Source: Hydrangea macrophylla
Lineage: Eukaryota; Streptophyta; Magnoliopsida; Cornales; Hydrangeaceae
DNA length: 64,000 bases
Assembly: GCA_033977485.1 (NCBI GenBank)
Contig: CM066987.1
Location: 73,375,088-73,439,087 of the forward strand
Direction: 5' to 3'
The notes below the pieces were generated by a model. The model worked only from the letters and a program-made list of their open reading frames with translations, made no database searches and had not been told where the DNA came from. The position numbers were made by a program, and so were the translations under genes. Within the stretch, counting starts at the first letter, position 1. The number at the start of each line of letters is the position of its first letter. This document shows positions 54,049-63,541 of this stretch, piece after piece.

Positions 54049-56931
54049 ACGACGTTTGGAAGAGCGATTTTTCTTACCTGAAGAACCTCTAGCTTTGTTC
54101 TTCTGCTTGTTGGAGTGGTTAGGAGAGATCCTTGGGCTCGTGGCTTCCAAATATTTCTGACAAGACAACATTTGGGTTGGCTGCTCCTCATCCTCACTAG
54201 ACTCCTCATTAGATTCCCTAGACATAGGATGCTGGAAAAATGACTTGTTGTACACAATCTGCCCGGGACAAGATTCCTCATTAGGAGGGTTGCTAGTATC
54301 CGTTTTCTGATTCTGCATCTCATCATTTTGCTGTGCATGATCCTCCCCATGATATGCCTCCTCTTGTGCCTTTTTACTAGTAGTCAAAGAAATAGATTCA
54401 GGTAGTTGAGGAGCCTCTTGTAATATATCGAACTGGTTCTGCTTTTGCAATTCAGGACAATGTTTCTGCAGGACATAACTGATATTATCATCAATGGTAC
54501 AAACATGAGACCCAATTAGGGCTGGAGAATTCTTATCAGAGCTAAGGGGGGGTTCTATCTCTAGCTGACTGACTTTGGGTTGTATGGCTGTCGGGGTAAG
54601 AAGAGGTTTTCCCAGTTGTTGGCCTAAATAAACATCATTAGAGTTGGAAGTTCCTGTCTTAGTTAAAGCATCCCCCGAAGAGGGCTGTGTTAGCAAATCT
54701 GTCTCGATGGTATAGACCAACTCTTGAGAATTCTCAGTTTGAATTGAGGTAGACGGAATACACCTTTGATCTGGGTCAACCACATTCTTGCCTTTGCTTA
54801 CAACCATCCAGGTACCCTCCTCTTGATTCCTCATAGAAGGGGATGAGGGTCTTGAAACTTGCTTGACGCTTTTAGGAACAGAAGGAAGATTAGCACAGCT
54901 ATGACCAAATTTCCTACATTTAGCACACCTGATTGGACGCCATTGATACTCAACTTTCAATGTAATCAAACTTGTTTCACCGCAACTGGGGTCGACAAAC
55001 TCAATGTCGAATTCCTTCACCAAATCAAACTCAGCACTGACTTCAATACACATACGAGCAAACGAAATCCGACGGCATGAGGCTGTCATTTTATGGACGT
55101 GTAGAGGCTTACCAATAACACTAGCAATATATCCGAGCCCATCAGAATTCCAATACTCGAGCGGGATGTTGTAAATATTAACCCATATTGGGATAGTAGA
55201 TTGGGCCTCCTTAATTAATTCCAGGCCAACCTGCCACTGTTTTAAGATGATAGGCTGCCCTGCAATATGCCAAGGCCCTCCCTCCAGCACAGCATTGCTT
55301 TCCTCCTTAGAGTTAAATTTAAAGAAAAAATAACCAGAGTCAGTTGCTAGCATATCATGAAGGCCTGCTTTGTCCCAAAGCTTGGCAGTGGCATTCTTGA
55401 CCAGAGAATAGGGGAGTTTTTTGCCTATAAAGTAGCCAACCAGAGTAAAATCCCAAGCTTTACTTCCAGTTTCGGCCAGTTCTGGCGGCATACAAATTTT
55501 GATGCGTTCCATATTTTTATTATGCTTTGTATACTTCAACTTAAACTCCGCAGCAACCTTCGGTTGTAAAAGAGAGGCCCAGCTGGGGGCTAAAATTTGA
55601 GCCGTGGCTGAGTGTGGGGACATGCTGGGAGTCAAAGAGGCCTTATCAGCATTAGACTTGCCTTGCACGTGGCCTGCCAGAGGGGACACGCCGCCTGAAA
55701 TTAAGGGATGTTGAGCCAGGGGGGCATCCGCGTGTTGGTCAAGACCACGCGCTTGAATAGTGGATGCCACATTCATAGCACATGCTATGTGTGGCTTTGG
55801 CGTGTCACCAGATTCTAAGGAAGTGGTGTCCCCACCCAAATGACCCTGCACACCTAATTGGACCTTGCGTAATGGCCTAGCAGACAAAGCGCCGAGATTT
55901 CCGCAATTGGCAGAGGAGCCCATGTGCTGGTCCTTGACATTTTGAATATCCAAAGGATCCTTACAATTTTCAATATGACCGTTGGAGGGAAAATCATTAG
56001 ATATTGGGTTAGTGGGTGTAGTCACGTGATGAGCACCTGCCACAAACCCCTCGGTGCAAGTGACAGTGGGTGAAATAGGATCAAAGTGTGTACTATTGAC
56101 TCCTGTAGCCTCACCATGCTTCAAACACATCTGTTCTTGCTCAGCATTATTAGTAGGAGATTTATTACGAATGGCTTGCAAAATCTTCCTCCCACTTTTG
56201 AGATGTTGGTCATCACTAGAGCACTCATCAGTACCACATATATCAAAAGAATCAAATTGGTGCTTCCTCCAATCTGAGTTGGGTTTGAGATCATATCTTC
56301 TACCACTTGACTTGTATTGTGTTCTTCCAACCCCAGATCCTCCCCTTGACCCAGGGAACTTGGCAGGGCAAGGGGTTGCAAGGGGTTCAACTTTTTCATT
56401 CAAAAGTTGCTGGATATGGGCTTGGGCTACTCTCAGATTTTCCTTCAGAAGGTCATTTGAATCTTTCAAAAGATTATTTTGATATTCCTGATCAATAGGT
56501 TGAGCATCCCTTCCACTGCTTTGACCATACTCATCAGCACCAATTTGAGGTTCACTCATAGCCAATGGACAAGATGGGAAAGGCACCATGGCCTCAACAG
56601 TAGCAGTTTTCTTCTTCTTCCTCCTTAAGATCTCTTTAGAGTCTTGAAGAGATTGAAAGGAAACTTCTTCCACTGGACAGCTCACCTCAACATTAATGGC
56701 CTTCGGGTCAACCCAATCCTCCGGGAGTTCCAGTTCCTCTTCACTTAGAGATGCTGGATTAATGTGAGGCCCAAGCAAAGGGGAAACATTAGATGCCTTT
56801 GGATCTCCAGAGATAACAAAAACCCCTTCATCACTAATCTTACTGACAATGGAATGTGAGGGATTAGAAATAATAAAACCACTTGGATCAGTTTGATAAG
56901 AACTATTAACAATAGCTTTGTGTTTTTCCAT
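54046..56931 (-). CDS. LINE-E ORF1 (intact, 961 aa)
   Basis: ATG at 56931 (MEKHKAIVNSSYQTDPSGFI), about 20 bp after the hairpin. Motifs in order: SNPSHSIVSKI; EEELELPEDWVDPK; FQSLQDSKEILRRKKKKT (about residues 98-115); SNGHIEN; HMGSSANCGNLGALSA; SWASLL; a DUF4283-like domain (DFTLVGYFIGKKLPYSLVKN to about residue 660); knuckle CAKCRKFGHSC (about residue 670); an acidic linker; and the lysine/arginine-rich end SSGKKNRSSKRR. Expected to coat LINE RNA. The TAA shares its last A with the ORF2 ATG (54044-54048), which suggests coupled translation. Confidence 0.95.
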   Translation of the reverse strand: MEKHKAIVNSSYQTDPSGFIISNPSHSIVSKISDEGVFVISGDPKASNVSPLLGPHINPASLSEEELELPEDWVDPKAINVEVSCPVEEVSFQSLQDSKEILRRKKKKTATVEAMVPFPSCPLAMSEPQIGADEYGQSSGRDAQPIDQEYQNNLLKDSNDLLKENLRVAQAHIQQLLNEKVEPLATPCPAKFPGSRGGSGVGRTQYKSSGRRYDLKPNSDWRKHQFDSFDICGTDECSSDDQHLKSGRKILQAIRNKSPTNNAEQEQMCLKHGEATGVNSTHFDPISPTVTCTEGFVAGAHHVTTPTNPISNDFPSNGHIENCKDPLDIQNVKDQHMGSSANCGNLGALSARPLRKVQLGVQGHLGGDTTSLESGDTPKPHIACAMNVASTIQARGLDQHADAPLAQHPLISGGVSPLAGHVQGKSNADKASLTPSMSPHSATAQILAPSWASLLQPKVAAEFKLKYTKHNKNMERIKICMPPELAETGSKAWDFTLVGYFIGKKLPYSLVKNATAKLWDKAGLHDMLATDSGYFFFKFNSKEESNAVLEGGPWHIAGQPIILKQWQVGLELIKEAQSTIPIWVNIYNIPLEYWNSDGLGYIASVIGKPLHVHKMTASCRRISFARMCIEVSAEFDLVKEFDIEFVDPSCGETSLITLKVEYQWRPIRCAKCRKFGHSCANLPSVPKSVKQVSRPSSPSMRNQEEGTWMVVSKGKNVVDPDQRCIPSTSIQTENSQELVYTIETDLLTQPSSGDALTKTGTSNSNDVYLGQQLGKPLLTPTAIQPKVSQLEIEPPLSSDKNSPALIGSHVCTIDDNISYVLQKHCPELQKQNQFDILQEAPQLPESISLTTSKKAQEEAYHGEDHAQQNDEMQNQKTDTSNPPNEESCPGQIVYNKSFFQHPMSRESNEESSEDEEQPTQMLSCQKYLEATSPRISPNHSNKQKNKARGSSGKKNRSSKRR

Positions 56932-57030
56932 AGAAATGAAGTATCAAATTTCTAGAGAGAAGGTAGACATTCTCTCTCTAATTGGAGGAAGTTGCCAAGA
57001 TTCTTTAATCGGTCTTAAAGGTTGCCATTT

Positions 57031-58356
57031 TCCTTAGTGCAAAATGCCTCTTCCAGACTTTGGTCTAAGATGGGTCTCAATGACATGATTGCAACAGACA
57101 ATGGGTATTTTTTCTTCAAGTTCAATAGCCAGTAAGAATGTGAATCTGTTCTTGAAGGTGGGCCTTGGCACTTTGCTGGCCAGCCAATCATTCTTAAACG
57201 TTGGGAGGCAGGGCTTACACTTGCTAAGGAACCACAAACTTCAATTCCCATTTGGGTGCATATTTATAACATTCCATTGGAGTATTGGAATCCGAACGGG
57301 CTTAGCTACATTGCTAGTGCTTTGGGGAAACCCTTGCATGTGGATAAGATGACTTCCGCATGCAGACGCATTTCTTATGCCAGAATTTGTATTGAGATTG
57401 AGGCTGAATTCGAATTACTCAATCATCTCGACATTGTTATTACTGATCCCATTTATGGTGAGGCAAAAACTATCCACCTCAAATTAGAATATCAGTGGAC
57501 TCCCCTAAGATGTGCAAAGTGTAGGAGGTTCGGCCATGATTGCTCTAGAATCACCAAACCTCATAATCTCAAAACTCAGTCCCCTAAAGCTAATAATGCT
57601 TTGGAAGATGAAAGTTGGAAGCTCAAAGTTAAAGGGAAATTTGTTGCAGAAGAAATCTCTAAAGTTCCTCCATCAGTTCAAACATCAAATGTCTGTGGGA
57701 AGGAGGCAGCCCAAGTACTTTCAAGTTCACAAACTACATTGGGACCTAATGACTTTACCAGTAACAAATTCTCAGTTCTGGACGAGGAATCAGGTATTAA
57801 TGTGAAGGATTTACAAGGTCCAGGGCTGGATCAACTAGAGATTCCCATCCCTATAGCGGGAGAACAGGTTGAAGACCATGGTTCCCTCAAAGATTCTAAA
57901 CTAGAACCACCCGAAAGAGAAGATGATACTGGTGATACTAGTATCAAAAATTTTAAGGGAGACCAATGCCAACATAATCAGACTGTGCAACAGGTGCAAC
58001 AACAGTCTCTTGACATAGATAAAGAGGTTACGGACTTGCCTCCTAATGGGTCTTCACTAAAGGAACAAAGTGACCCTGATCCAGGTAGTAGGGAGCAAGG
58101 TGATCATAATGTGGATGAATTGAGGGAACTTATTAGCAAAGGGGACCTTCAAAATAGCTTTGATGAATCAATTTCCCGTATCAGCTTAGATACTCACGGA
58201 CTAGATACTAGTCTTGGAGCAAGGACCCAGCAAGCAAATTTTCCATCTCCAGGGCCTTTCATTTCACCTAAATCTTCACCAAGTTATGGTAAGCAAAAAA
58301 GTAAGAGGAACTCCCACTCTCGTTCTTCAGGTAAGAAATCCCATCGTCGTTCTTAA
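57031..58356 (+). pseudogene. LINE-D ORF1, C-terminal part (one nonsense codon)
   Basis: Resumes SLVQNASSRLWSKMGLNDMI. A TAA at 57133-57135 interrupts FNSQ-ECESVLEGGPW. DUF4283 continues to LEYQWTPLRC, then knuckle CAKCRRFGHDC (about 57511-57545), an acidic linker and the basic end RSSGKKSHRRS. The stop overlaps the ORF2 ATG (58354-58358). Apart from LINE-E and the nonsense codon the ORF is whole. Confidence 0.9.
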
Positions 58357-58445
58357 TGATTATATGCTGTTGGAATATTCGAGGTCTAAATTTGGCCTCC
58401 AAACATAATGAAGTAGCTAAATTCATTTATGAAAATAATATTGAT

Positions 58446-58639
58446 TTTTTTTCGGAAAATGGTAAATATATTCCAAAAAAGGATGTACAAAAAGTACAAG
58501 GGGCATACCCCAGGATAAACAAAAAGCTCAATACTTAACTGCCTGCGACAAAGCAACCATCATAAGGACAAAATGGATGACTCCTGAAAACAATAAACTG
58601 ATTAACAGGAGACAACAAAACCAAAGAAAACAAACTGAT
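58446..58639 (-). mobile_element. 194-bp LINE 3'-tail insertion in LINE-D ORF2
   Basis: Flanked by taatattgat (58436-58445, 58640-58649). Poly-T, ttcggaaaatggtaaatata, hairpin 58500-58511, then about 130 bp of 3' UTR. No coding sequence. The tail resembles LINE-B (acaaaaagtacaaggggcat) more than LINE-A. Confidence 0.88.
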
Positions 58640-59512
58640 TAATATTGATGTTTTAAGTATTGTTGAAACTAAGGTTAAACAAACTAATGAAGACAACATT
58701 AGACGGAAAATTTTCAAGAATTGGGACTTTTTCTCTAACAGCAATCCTAATTCCACTGGTAGGATATGGATAGGCTGGAATGCTGACAAAGTAAATTTAA
58801 CAATTCTTAAAAGCTCTTCCGAACTCATTCATGTTAGTATTGAAGATGATGAAAAAACAACGTACTTGGAAACTTCTTTTGTCTATGGTTTTAATACTGG
58901 CCAAGCTCGAGGAGAGCTTTGGTCAGAATTGAGATCTATTAACGCTAGTACCGATACTACTAATTATATTACGCTTGGTGATTTCAATGTTACCCATTGC
59001 CCAGAAGAAATCTCTGATTCTAATCATGGTTGGGATATTGACATGCTTGATTTTCAAAAGGTTACTAATGATTGTTGCTTAGTGGACCTCAGATATGTAG
59101 GAGAATTTTTCACATGGTGCAATAGAAGATATGGAAGGCCAGACTTCACTCAAAGAAAACTTGACAGAGCCTTGGTCAACCAAACTTGGCTTGATAATCT
59201 CACTGATTCTTTTGCTCATTTTTAGGCCCCAGGTATTTCTGATCATTCTCCCATTATTGTTCATATTGATAAGAACCATAGGAGAAAAGGTAAGGCTTTC
59301 AAATTTTATAACTATTGGACGAAATTGGATAACTACACTACTATAGTTAATAATGCCTGGAACCAAAGAGTCGAAGGGACTGCCCAATTTCAAGTTTACC
59401 ATAAACTTAGAAACCTTAAACAAGATCTGAAAAAATTTGGTAAGAATTCTCTTGGCCAAGAAAAGACCAATGCTGATACAGCTAGACAGGCTCTTAAATC
59501 TCTCCAATCTTT

Positions 59513-62500
59513 TTTTTTTTTTCGGAAAAAGGGTGAATAAATTCCAAAAAAGGGCCAAACCCCAGGATATTACAAGAAGCGCAAAAACATGTTATGGACG
59601 CGAAAACAGACATGGACAAGAAACAAACAAGCATAACATAACAACATGGGATGAGCAACCACTCAGAACACCCCAACAACAACCAAACCAGAGCCAATTT
59701 TAAGGTCTATGCCGACTCTTTGGTTGACTCCCACTGAATTTCATTTTAGCTTCTTTCTTCTTCTGTCTGTTGGAGAGAAGGCTCCCTCGGGCCTCAAGAT
59801 TGACCTTATCTCCAAGGCTATAATTAACCTCACAATCATCAACATCATCCTCACTATACTGGCAGGTAGGGTCCTCTCTGATCTCCCCCTGAATATCATC
59901 GGGGCGGTGAGAAGAGCAAGCTTCAGGGCACATTATCGGGATATGTGTAAGAGAATCTGCACTAGTGGGACCGGCGCCAGATTCCTCCTGGAGCTGAGTA
60001 AGCGTATCAAACATATTGCCCCGCGTAAGAGGCGCTGCCGAGTGGGCCAAATTTTTTGTGTGGTGAGAGCCACAGTCCACAATCTTTTTCCCCTTATCTT
60101 TCTTTTCCACAACTTGCCATTCTCCGTCTGTCTTCCTAGTCTTCTTAAAAGGATAGTGAGCGGTAGGCCTAGAAACTGTTTTAGCCGTCCTAGAACAGTC
60201 ATGTCCAAATTGAGAACACTGTTTGCATCTCACAGGGGTCCATTGATATTCCAAACTAATCTTGGTTCTGAGAGTATCGCCATTAACCTCGTCTTCTGAT
60301 TCAATATGGAATTCATTAAAGAAGTCAAAATCGGCTGTAACTTCAATGCACACTCTGGCATAAGTGATACGTCTACGACTTGCAGTTGTGCGATCTACCC
60401 GGATAGGTTTTCCAATAAAACTAGAGATAAAACTGATACCTCTCGGGTTCCAATATTCCAACGGAACACCGTAGAAATTAACCCAAATTGGGATGGATTG
60501 AATCTCCTCATTACCGAAAGAGAAATGCTGTTTCCATGGTCTAAGAATGAGAGGTTGCCCTGCAATGAACCACGGGCCCCCCTCCATCACAGCATCCCTA
60601 TTTTCCTCACAGGAAAACGTGAAGAAGAAGTAACCAGAATCGGTTGCCAACGTATCAATCAAACCATCTTTGGCCCAAAGACGCTCAGTAACATTAGTGA
60701 CAAGAGAATACGGTAGTTTTTTGCCCAGAAATCGGCCCACCAACGTTGCCCTCCATTCTTCCTTCCCGGCATTAGTGATGTCCATAGGAATTTTGAGAAC
60801 TAAATTAGCTGCCCGATCACCATGGTCAACAAATTCTAAGTTAAATTGTTCCTGACTGACAAGGGAGCCAGGGTTGTAACTTTGAGTTTGCCAATTAGGG
60901 TCGAGGTTGGAATTGGAACCTTCAATGTCTTGAGAAGTCGGCTTGAATAACTCAGCCCATAATTTCCCTGTCTGATCTTTGGATATAGCTGGGCCAATGG
61001 AAGCAGTTGCATTATACGAACGGGGGGGACCCAAATATTGATTTTTTGAGCCACGATGTTCCACATAAGTTTCGGTGATAACAGGAGGCGTATGATGGAG
61101 CTGGGGCCCACAAGAGCTAAAATTCTCTTTGCTATTGGAGCTGGAGCCCACACGAGCTAAAATTCCGGAATTATTGGTTGTATCCATAGGAAATTTAGTA
61201 GCACAAATAACCTCTTGAACCTTATCTTTGTCAATGGGCCCGGGCATCTTTATAGAGGCTGATTTTGGGGCATCCACGTGGGAAGCACCATCAATTAAGT
61301 CAATAGCATGCATTGGGCTAGTGGAACCATGCGCAGACAGGTATCCTGAAAATCCAGTTAAAGCTGCACAATCCATGTGACTGCCAGCTTCTTTGTGCAG
61401 CAAAGGCAATGAAAAAGTGACCGTTGGTGTAGCAATGGCGCGTGGTGCGTGCGGTACTTCTGCCTGACCCACACTGCCACAAGCAGCAGACAAGGCGCCG
61501 GAACATGCGGTATTGCCCATGTGCGTGGCAGCTTTACTATCTGCTGGGCAGGGGTTCAAATTTTGACCGTTGGTATTAAAAGTTGCCGCGTGGGATACAC
61601 TCTCTTCAAACACCAAAAGTTTTGGTGAATAGGTTCTAACAAGATCAAAATCTGTACGATACTTCTCTTCCATAAATGAACAATTAGGTTTATTACCCGG
61701 ATCCACAGTATTATCAATCTGGTTCTGAATTTCCTTCCATACCAACTGGACCCCTGGGCTAGGAGAATCACCCTCATGAACTCCCCTAATAGAATCTGAG
61801 GATGTAATGTCAAGAGCAGGGGCCAAATCATCTGTCATATCCTTCTTCTTTCTCTTCAGGATCTCATTAGAGTCTTGAAGAGTTAAAAAAGTCCCTTTCA
61901 CTCGGTTACACACCTCGCTATTACCCGGATTAGAGTGCTCAGCATTACTATAGCTTGAAGAGGATTCCAGCCCTGAACTATTGTGGGATAAAGGAGATTT
62001 CAAAGAAATTTCACCCGTTTGGTTCCCTTTTCCAGAGGAGTGAATACTCTCCTTGAAATCATAATCAACATCTTCTGTAGAGCCCATTCTAGCGACTTCC
62101 TCAGTGCTTTTGGATATTCTTCCTTTGGCTAATGCACAAGAATCTTGAGTGGAGGCCAAGTCAGCTCCATGTTGGTCTTGGTTATCATCCAGAGACTTAA
62201 CAGAAGCTCCAGATACATTTGTAGCTTCCAGCCCTTGATCAAGAACCAAACAAGAGACGACTATCTCATCCAAACTTTCTTCATCTGCTTGATACGACTC
62301 CTCCTCGTCACTACTAACACAGTTTAAGGCCCACTGGACTAATGGGTCTTCATCCCTCTCCTGAGAATTAGAAGGAGTAGTAGAAAACTTAAAAACACTC
62401 TTAGCTTGGATGTTCAATTTACTAACATTGCTAGGAAAGGGGAAAAGCTTTTCCTTCCTTTTCTTAGCACTAGCACTAGGAACCACCACCCATGGGGGGG

Positions 62501-62516
62501 GAGCCCTCACCATCCT
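59513..62516 (-). mobile_element. ORF1-only element copy 4, intact ORF1
   Basis: Inserted in LINE-D ORF2. Poly-T from 59510, ttcggaaaaagggtgaataa, tail hairpin about 59552-59563, 3' UTR to 59699, ORF1 59700-62513. The 5' end lies only about 3 bases before the ATG, so the hairpin and leader were lost, but the ORF is complete. Removing the insert restores the host frame (SLQ-SPFTF); at most tct is duplicated. Bases between the ORF1 stop and the tail contain nothing resembling ORF2. Confidence 0.9.
59700..62513 (-). CDS. ORF1 protein of the ORF1-only element (intact, 937 aa)
   Basis: ATG 62513 gives MVRAPPPWVVVPSASAKKRK (basic motif at 17-22). A long acidic, Ser/Asn-rich region follows, with FLTLQDSNEILKRKKKD at about 215-232 and H[MV]G...LSA motifs. 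SWAELF-like text (LWAELFKP), then a DUF4283-like domain (RATLVGRFLGKKLPYSLVTN, about 590-750), knuckle CKQCSQFGHDC (about 763), WQVVEKKDKGKK, an acidic stretch (DDVDDCEVNYS) and the basic end KKKEAKMKFSGSQPKSRHRP. It is homologous along its length to the LINE ORF1s but forms its own subfamily with copies 2 and 3. It probably binds RNA; an open frame of 937 codons is unlikely in a long-dead element. Confidence 0.93.
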   Translation of the reverse strand: MVRAPPPWVVVPSASAKKRKEKLFPFPSNVSKLNIQAKSVFKFSTTPSNSQERDEDPLVQWALNCVSSDEEESYQADEESLDEIVVSCLVLDQGLEATNVSGASVKSLDDNQDQHGADLASTQDSCALAKGRISKSTEEVARMGSTEDVDYDFKESIHSSGKGNQTGEISLKSPLSHNSSGLESSSSYSNAEHSNPGNSEVCNRVKGTFLTLQDSNEILKRKKKDMTDDLAPALDITSSDSIRGVHEGDSPSPGVQLVWKEIQNQIDNTVDPGNKPNCSFMEEKYRTDFDLVRTYSPKLLVFEESVSHAATFNTNGQNLNPCPADSKAATHMGNTACSGALSAACGSVGQAEVPHAPRAIATPTVTFSLPLLHKEAGSHMDCAALTGFSGYLSAHGSTSPMHAIDLIDGASHVDAPKSASIKMPGPIDKDKVQEVICATKFPMDTTNNSGILARVGSSSNSKENFSSCGPQLHHTPPVITETYVEHRGSKNQYLGPPRSYNATASIGPAISKDQTGKLWAELFKPTSQDIEGSNSNLDPNWQTQSYNPGSLVSQEQFNLEFVDHGDRAANLVLKIPMDITNAGKEEWRATLVGRFLGKKLPYSLVTNVTERLWAKDGLIDTLATDSGYFFFTFSCEENRDAVMEGGPWFIAGQPLILRPWKQHFSFGNEEIQSIPIWVNFYGVPLEYWNPRGISFISSFIGKPIRVDRTTASRRRITYARVCIEVTADFDFFNEFHIESEDEVNGDTLRTKISLEYQWTPVRCKQCSQFGHDCSRTAKTVSRPTAHYPFKKTRKTDGEWQVVEKKDKGKKIVDCGSHHTKNLAHSAAPLTRGNMFDTLTQLQEESGAGPTSADSLTHIPIMCPEACSSHRPDDIQGEIREDPTCQYSEDDVDDCEVNYSLGDKVNLEARGSLLSNRQKKKEAKMKFSGSQPKSRHRP

Positions 62517-63541
62517 AGTCTCCCTTCACATTTCTTGAAAACCCAAATGACTCTTCTCTTATTGAGCAACACAATCTTTGTATGCAAAATTATCTTGAAG
62601 CAATATGGATTGAAGAGGAAATTCTTAAACAAAAATCCAGATTACAGTGGCTTGATGTAGGTGATAAAAATTCTAGATACTTCCACCTATCCATCAAGGA
62701 AAGAAGGAATTTTAAAAGAATCATTGCCCTTGAAAAACCAGATGGCCATTTTACTGCCAACTGTAATGAGGCCAAAGAAGAAGCTGTTAGACACTTTACT
62801 TCTCTCCTAGGAACCTCCTCAATTAACAGTTACCCTGGTAAAGAAGCAATCAGATCCTTTGTTCACAAAAGAATCCCTGAAAATTTAAAGGCAGACTTGG
62901 ATAGGCTTCCTTCAGATGATGAGATAAAGAAGGCCTTCTTTAATTTGCATAGTAACAAAGCTCCGGGCCCTAATGGCTATAATGCATTCTTCTTTAAAGA
63001 CTCTTGGGACATTGTAGGTACTTCTGTTTTAGGAGCTGTAAAAGAATTTTTTTCAAAATGGGGAGCTTTTAAAAGAATCTAATACTACACTTATTGCTTT
63101 GATTCCCAAGGTGCCTAACCCATCTAAGATGGGTGACTTTCGTCCCATTTCTTGCTGCAATACAGTGTATAAATGCATCTCTAAAATCATTGCTAGCAGA
63201 CTCCAAACAATCCTTCCTACCTTTATTGATCAAGCACAGTCTGCCTTTATTAAAGGTAGGAAGATTAGTGATAATGTTCTTCTTGCCCAAGACCTCTTTA
63301 GAGATTATCATAAACAGAAAGGTAAACCTAGAGCAGCTGCTAAAGTGGATTTAATGAAGGCCTATGATAGTGTTAGTTGGGAATTTCTTATTGATTTGTT
63401 AGATGTGACATGTTTTCCCCCTAATCTTATGAAATGGATTATTGCCTGTGTTACTACCCCTAGATACTCTATCAACTTTAATGGAGAATCAGTGGGTTAC
63501 TTTGATGGTGCCAGAGGGCTAAGGCAAGGTGATCCTATTTC

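Larger units (their letters stand above)
50131..57016 (-). mobile_element. LINE-E: complete L1-type LINE with both ORFs intact
   Basis: About 6.9 kb on the minus strand in LINE-D ORF1, with target duplication aaaggttgccattt (50117-50130, 57017-57030). The 3' end (left) has poly-T, tcggaaaagggttaatcaat and hairpin 50198-50209. The 3' UTR is 50131-50407. The 5' end (right) has a weakened hairpin (8-bp core, 56953-56960 with 56973-56980) and about 35 extra bases of unknown origin before the target copy. Both ORFs are open, making it the best candidate for a currently competent element here. Confidence 0.94.
58356..63541 (+). pseudogene. LINE-D ORF2 (interrupted; nonsense codon and frameshift)
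   Basis: Pieces 58356-58445, 58650-59512 and 62517-63541. Endonuclease parts: MIICCWNIRGLNLASKHNEV, VETKV, LGDFNVT, FTWCNRR, and APGISDHSPI after a TAG at 59223-59225. Then LEAIWIEEEILKQKSRLQWL, NKAPGPNGYNAFFF, a one-base insertion in an A-run near 63058, FRPISCCNTVYKC, DLMKAYDSV and GARGLRQGDPIS, where the nested LINE-F begins. Motif C and beyond are not in the window. Confidence 0.9.
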
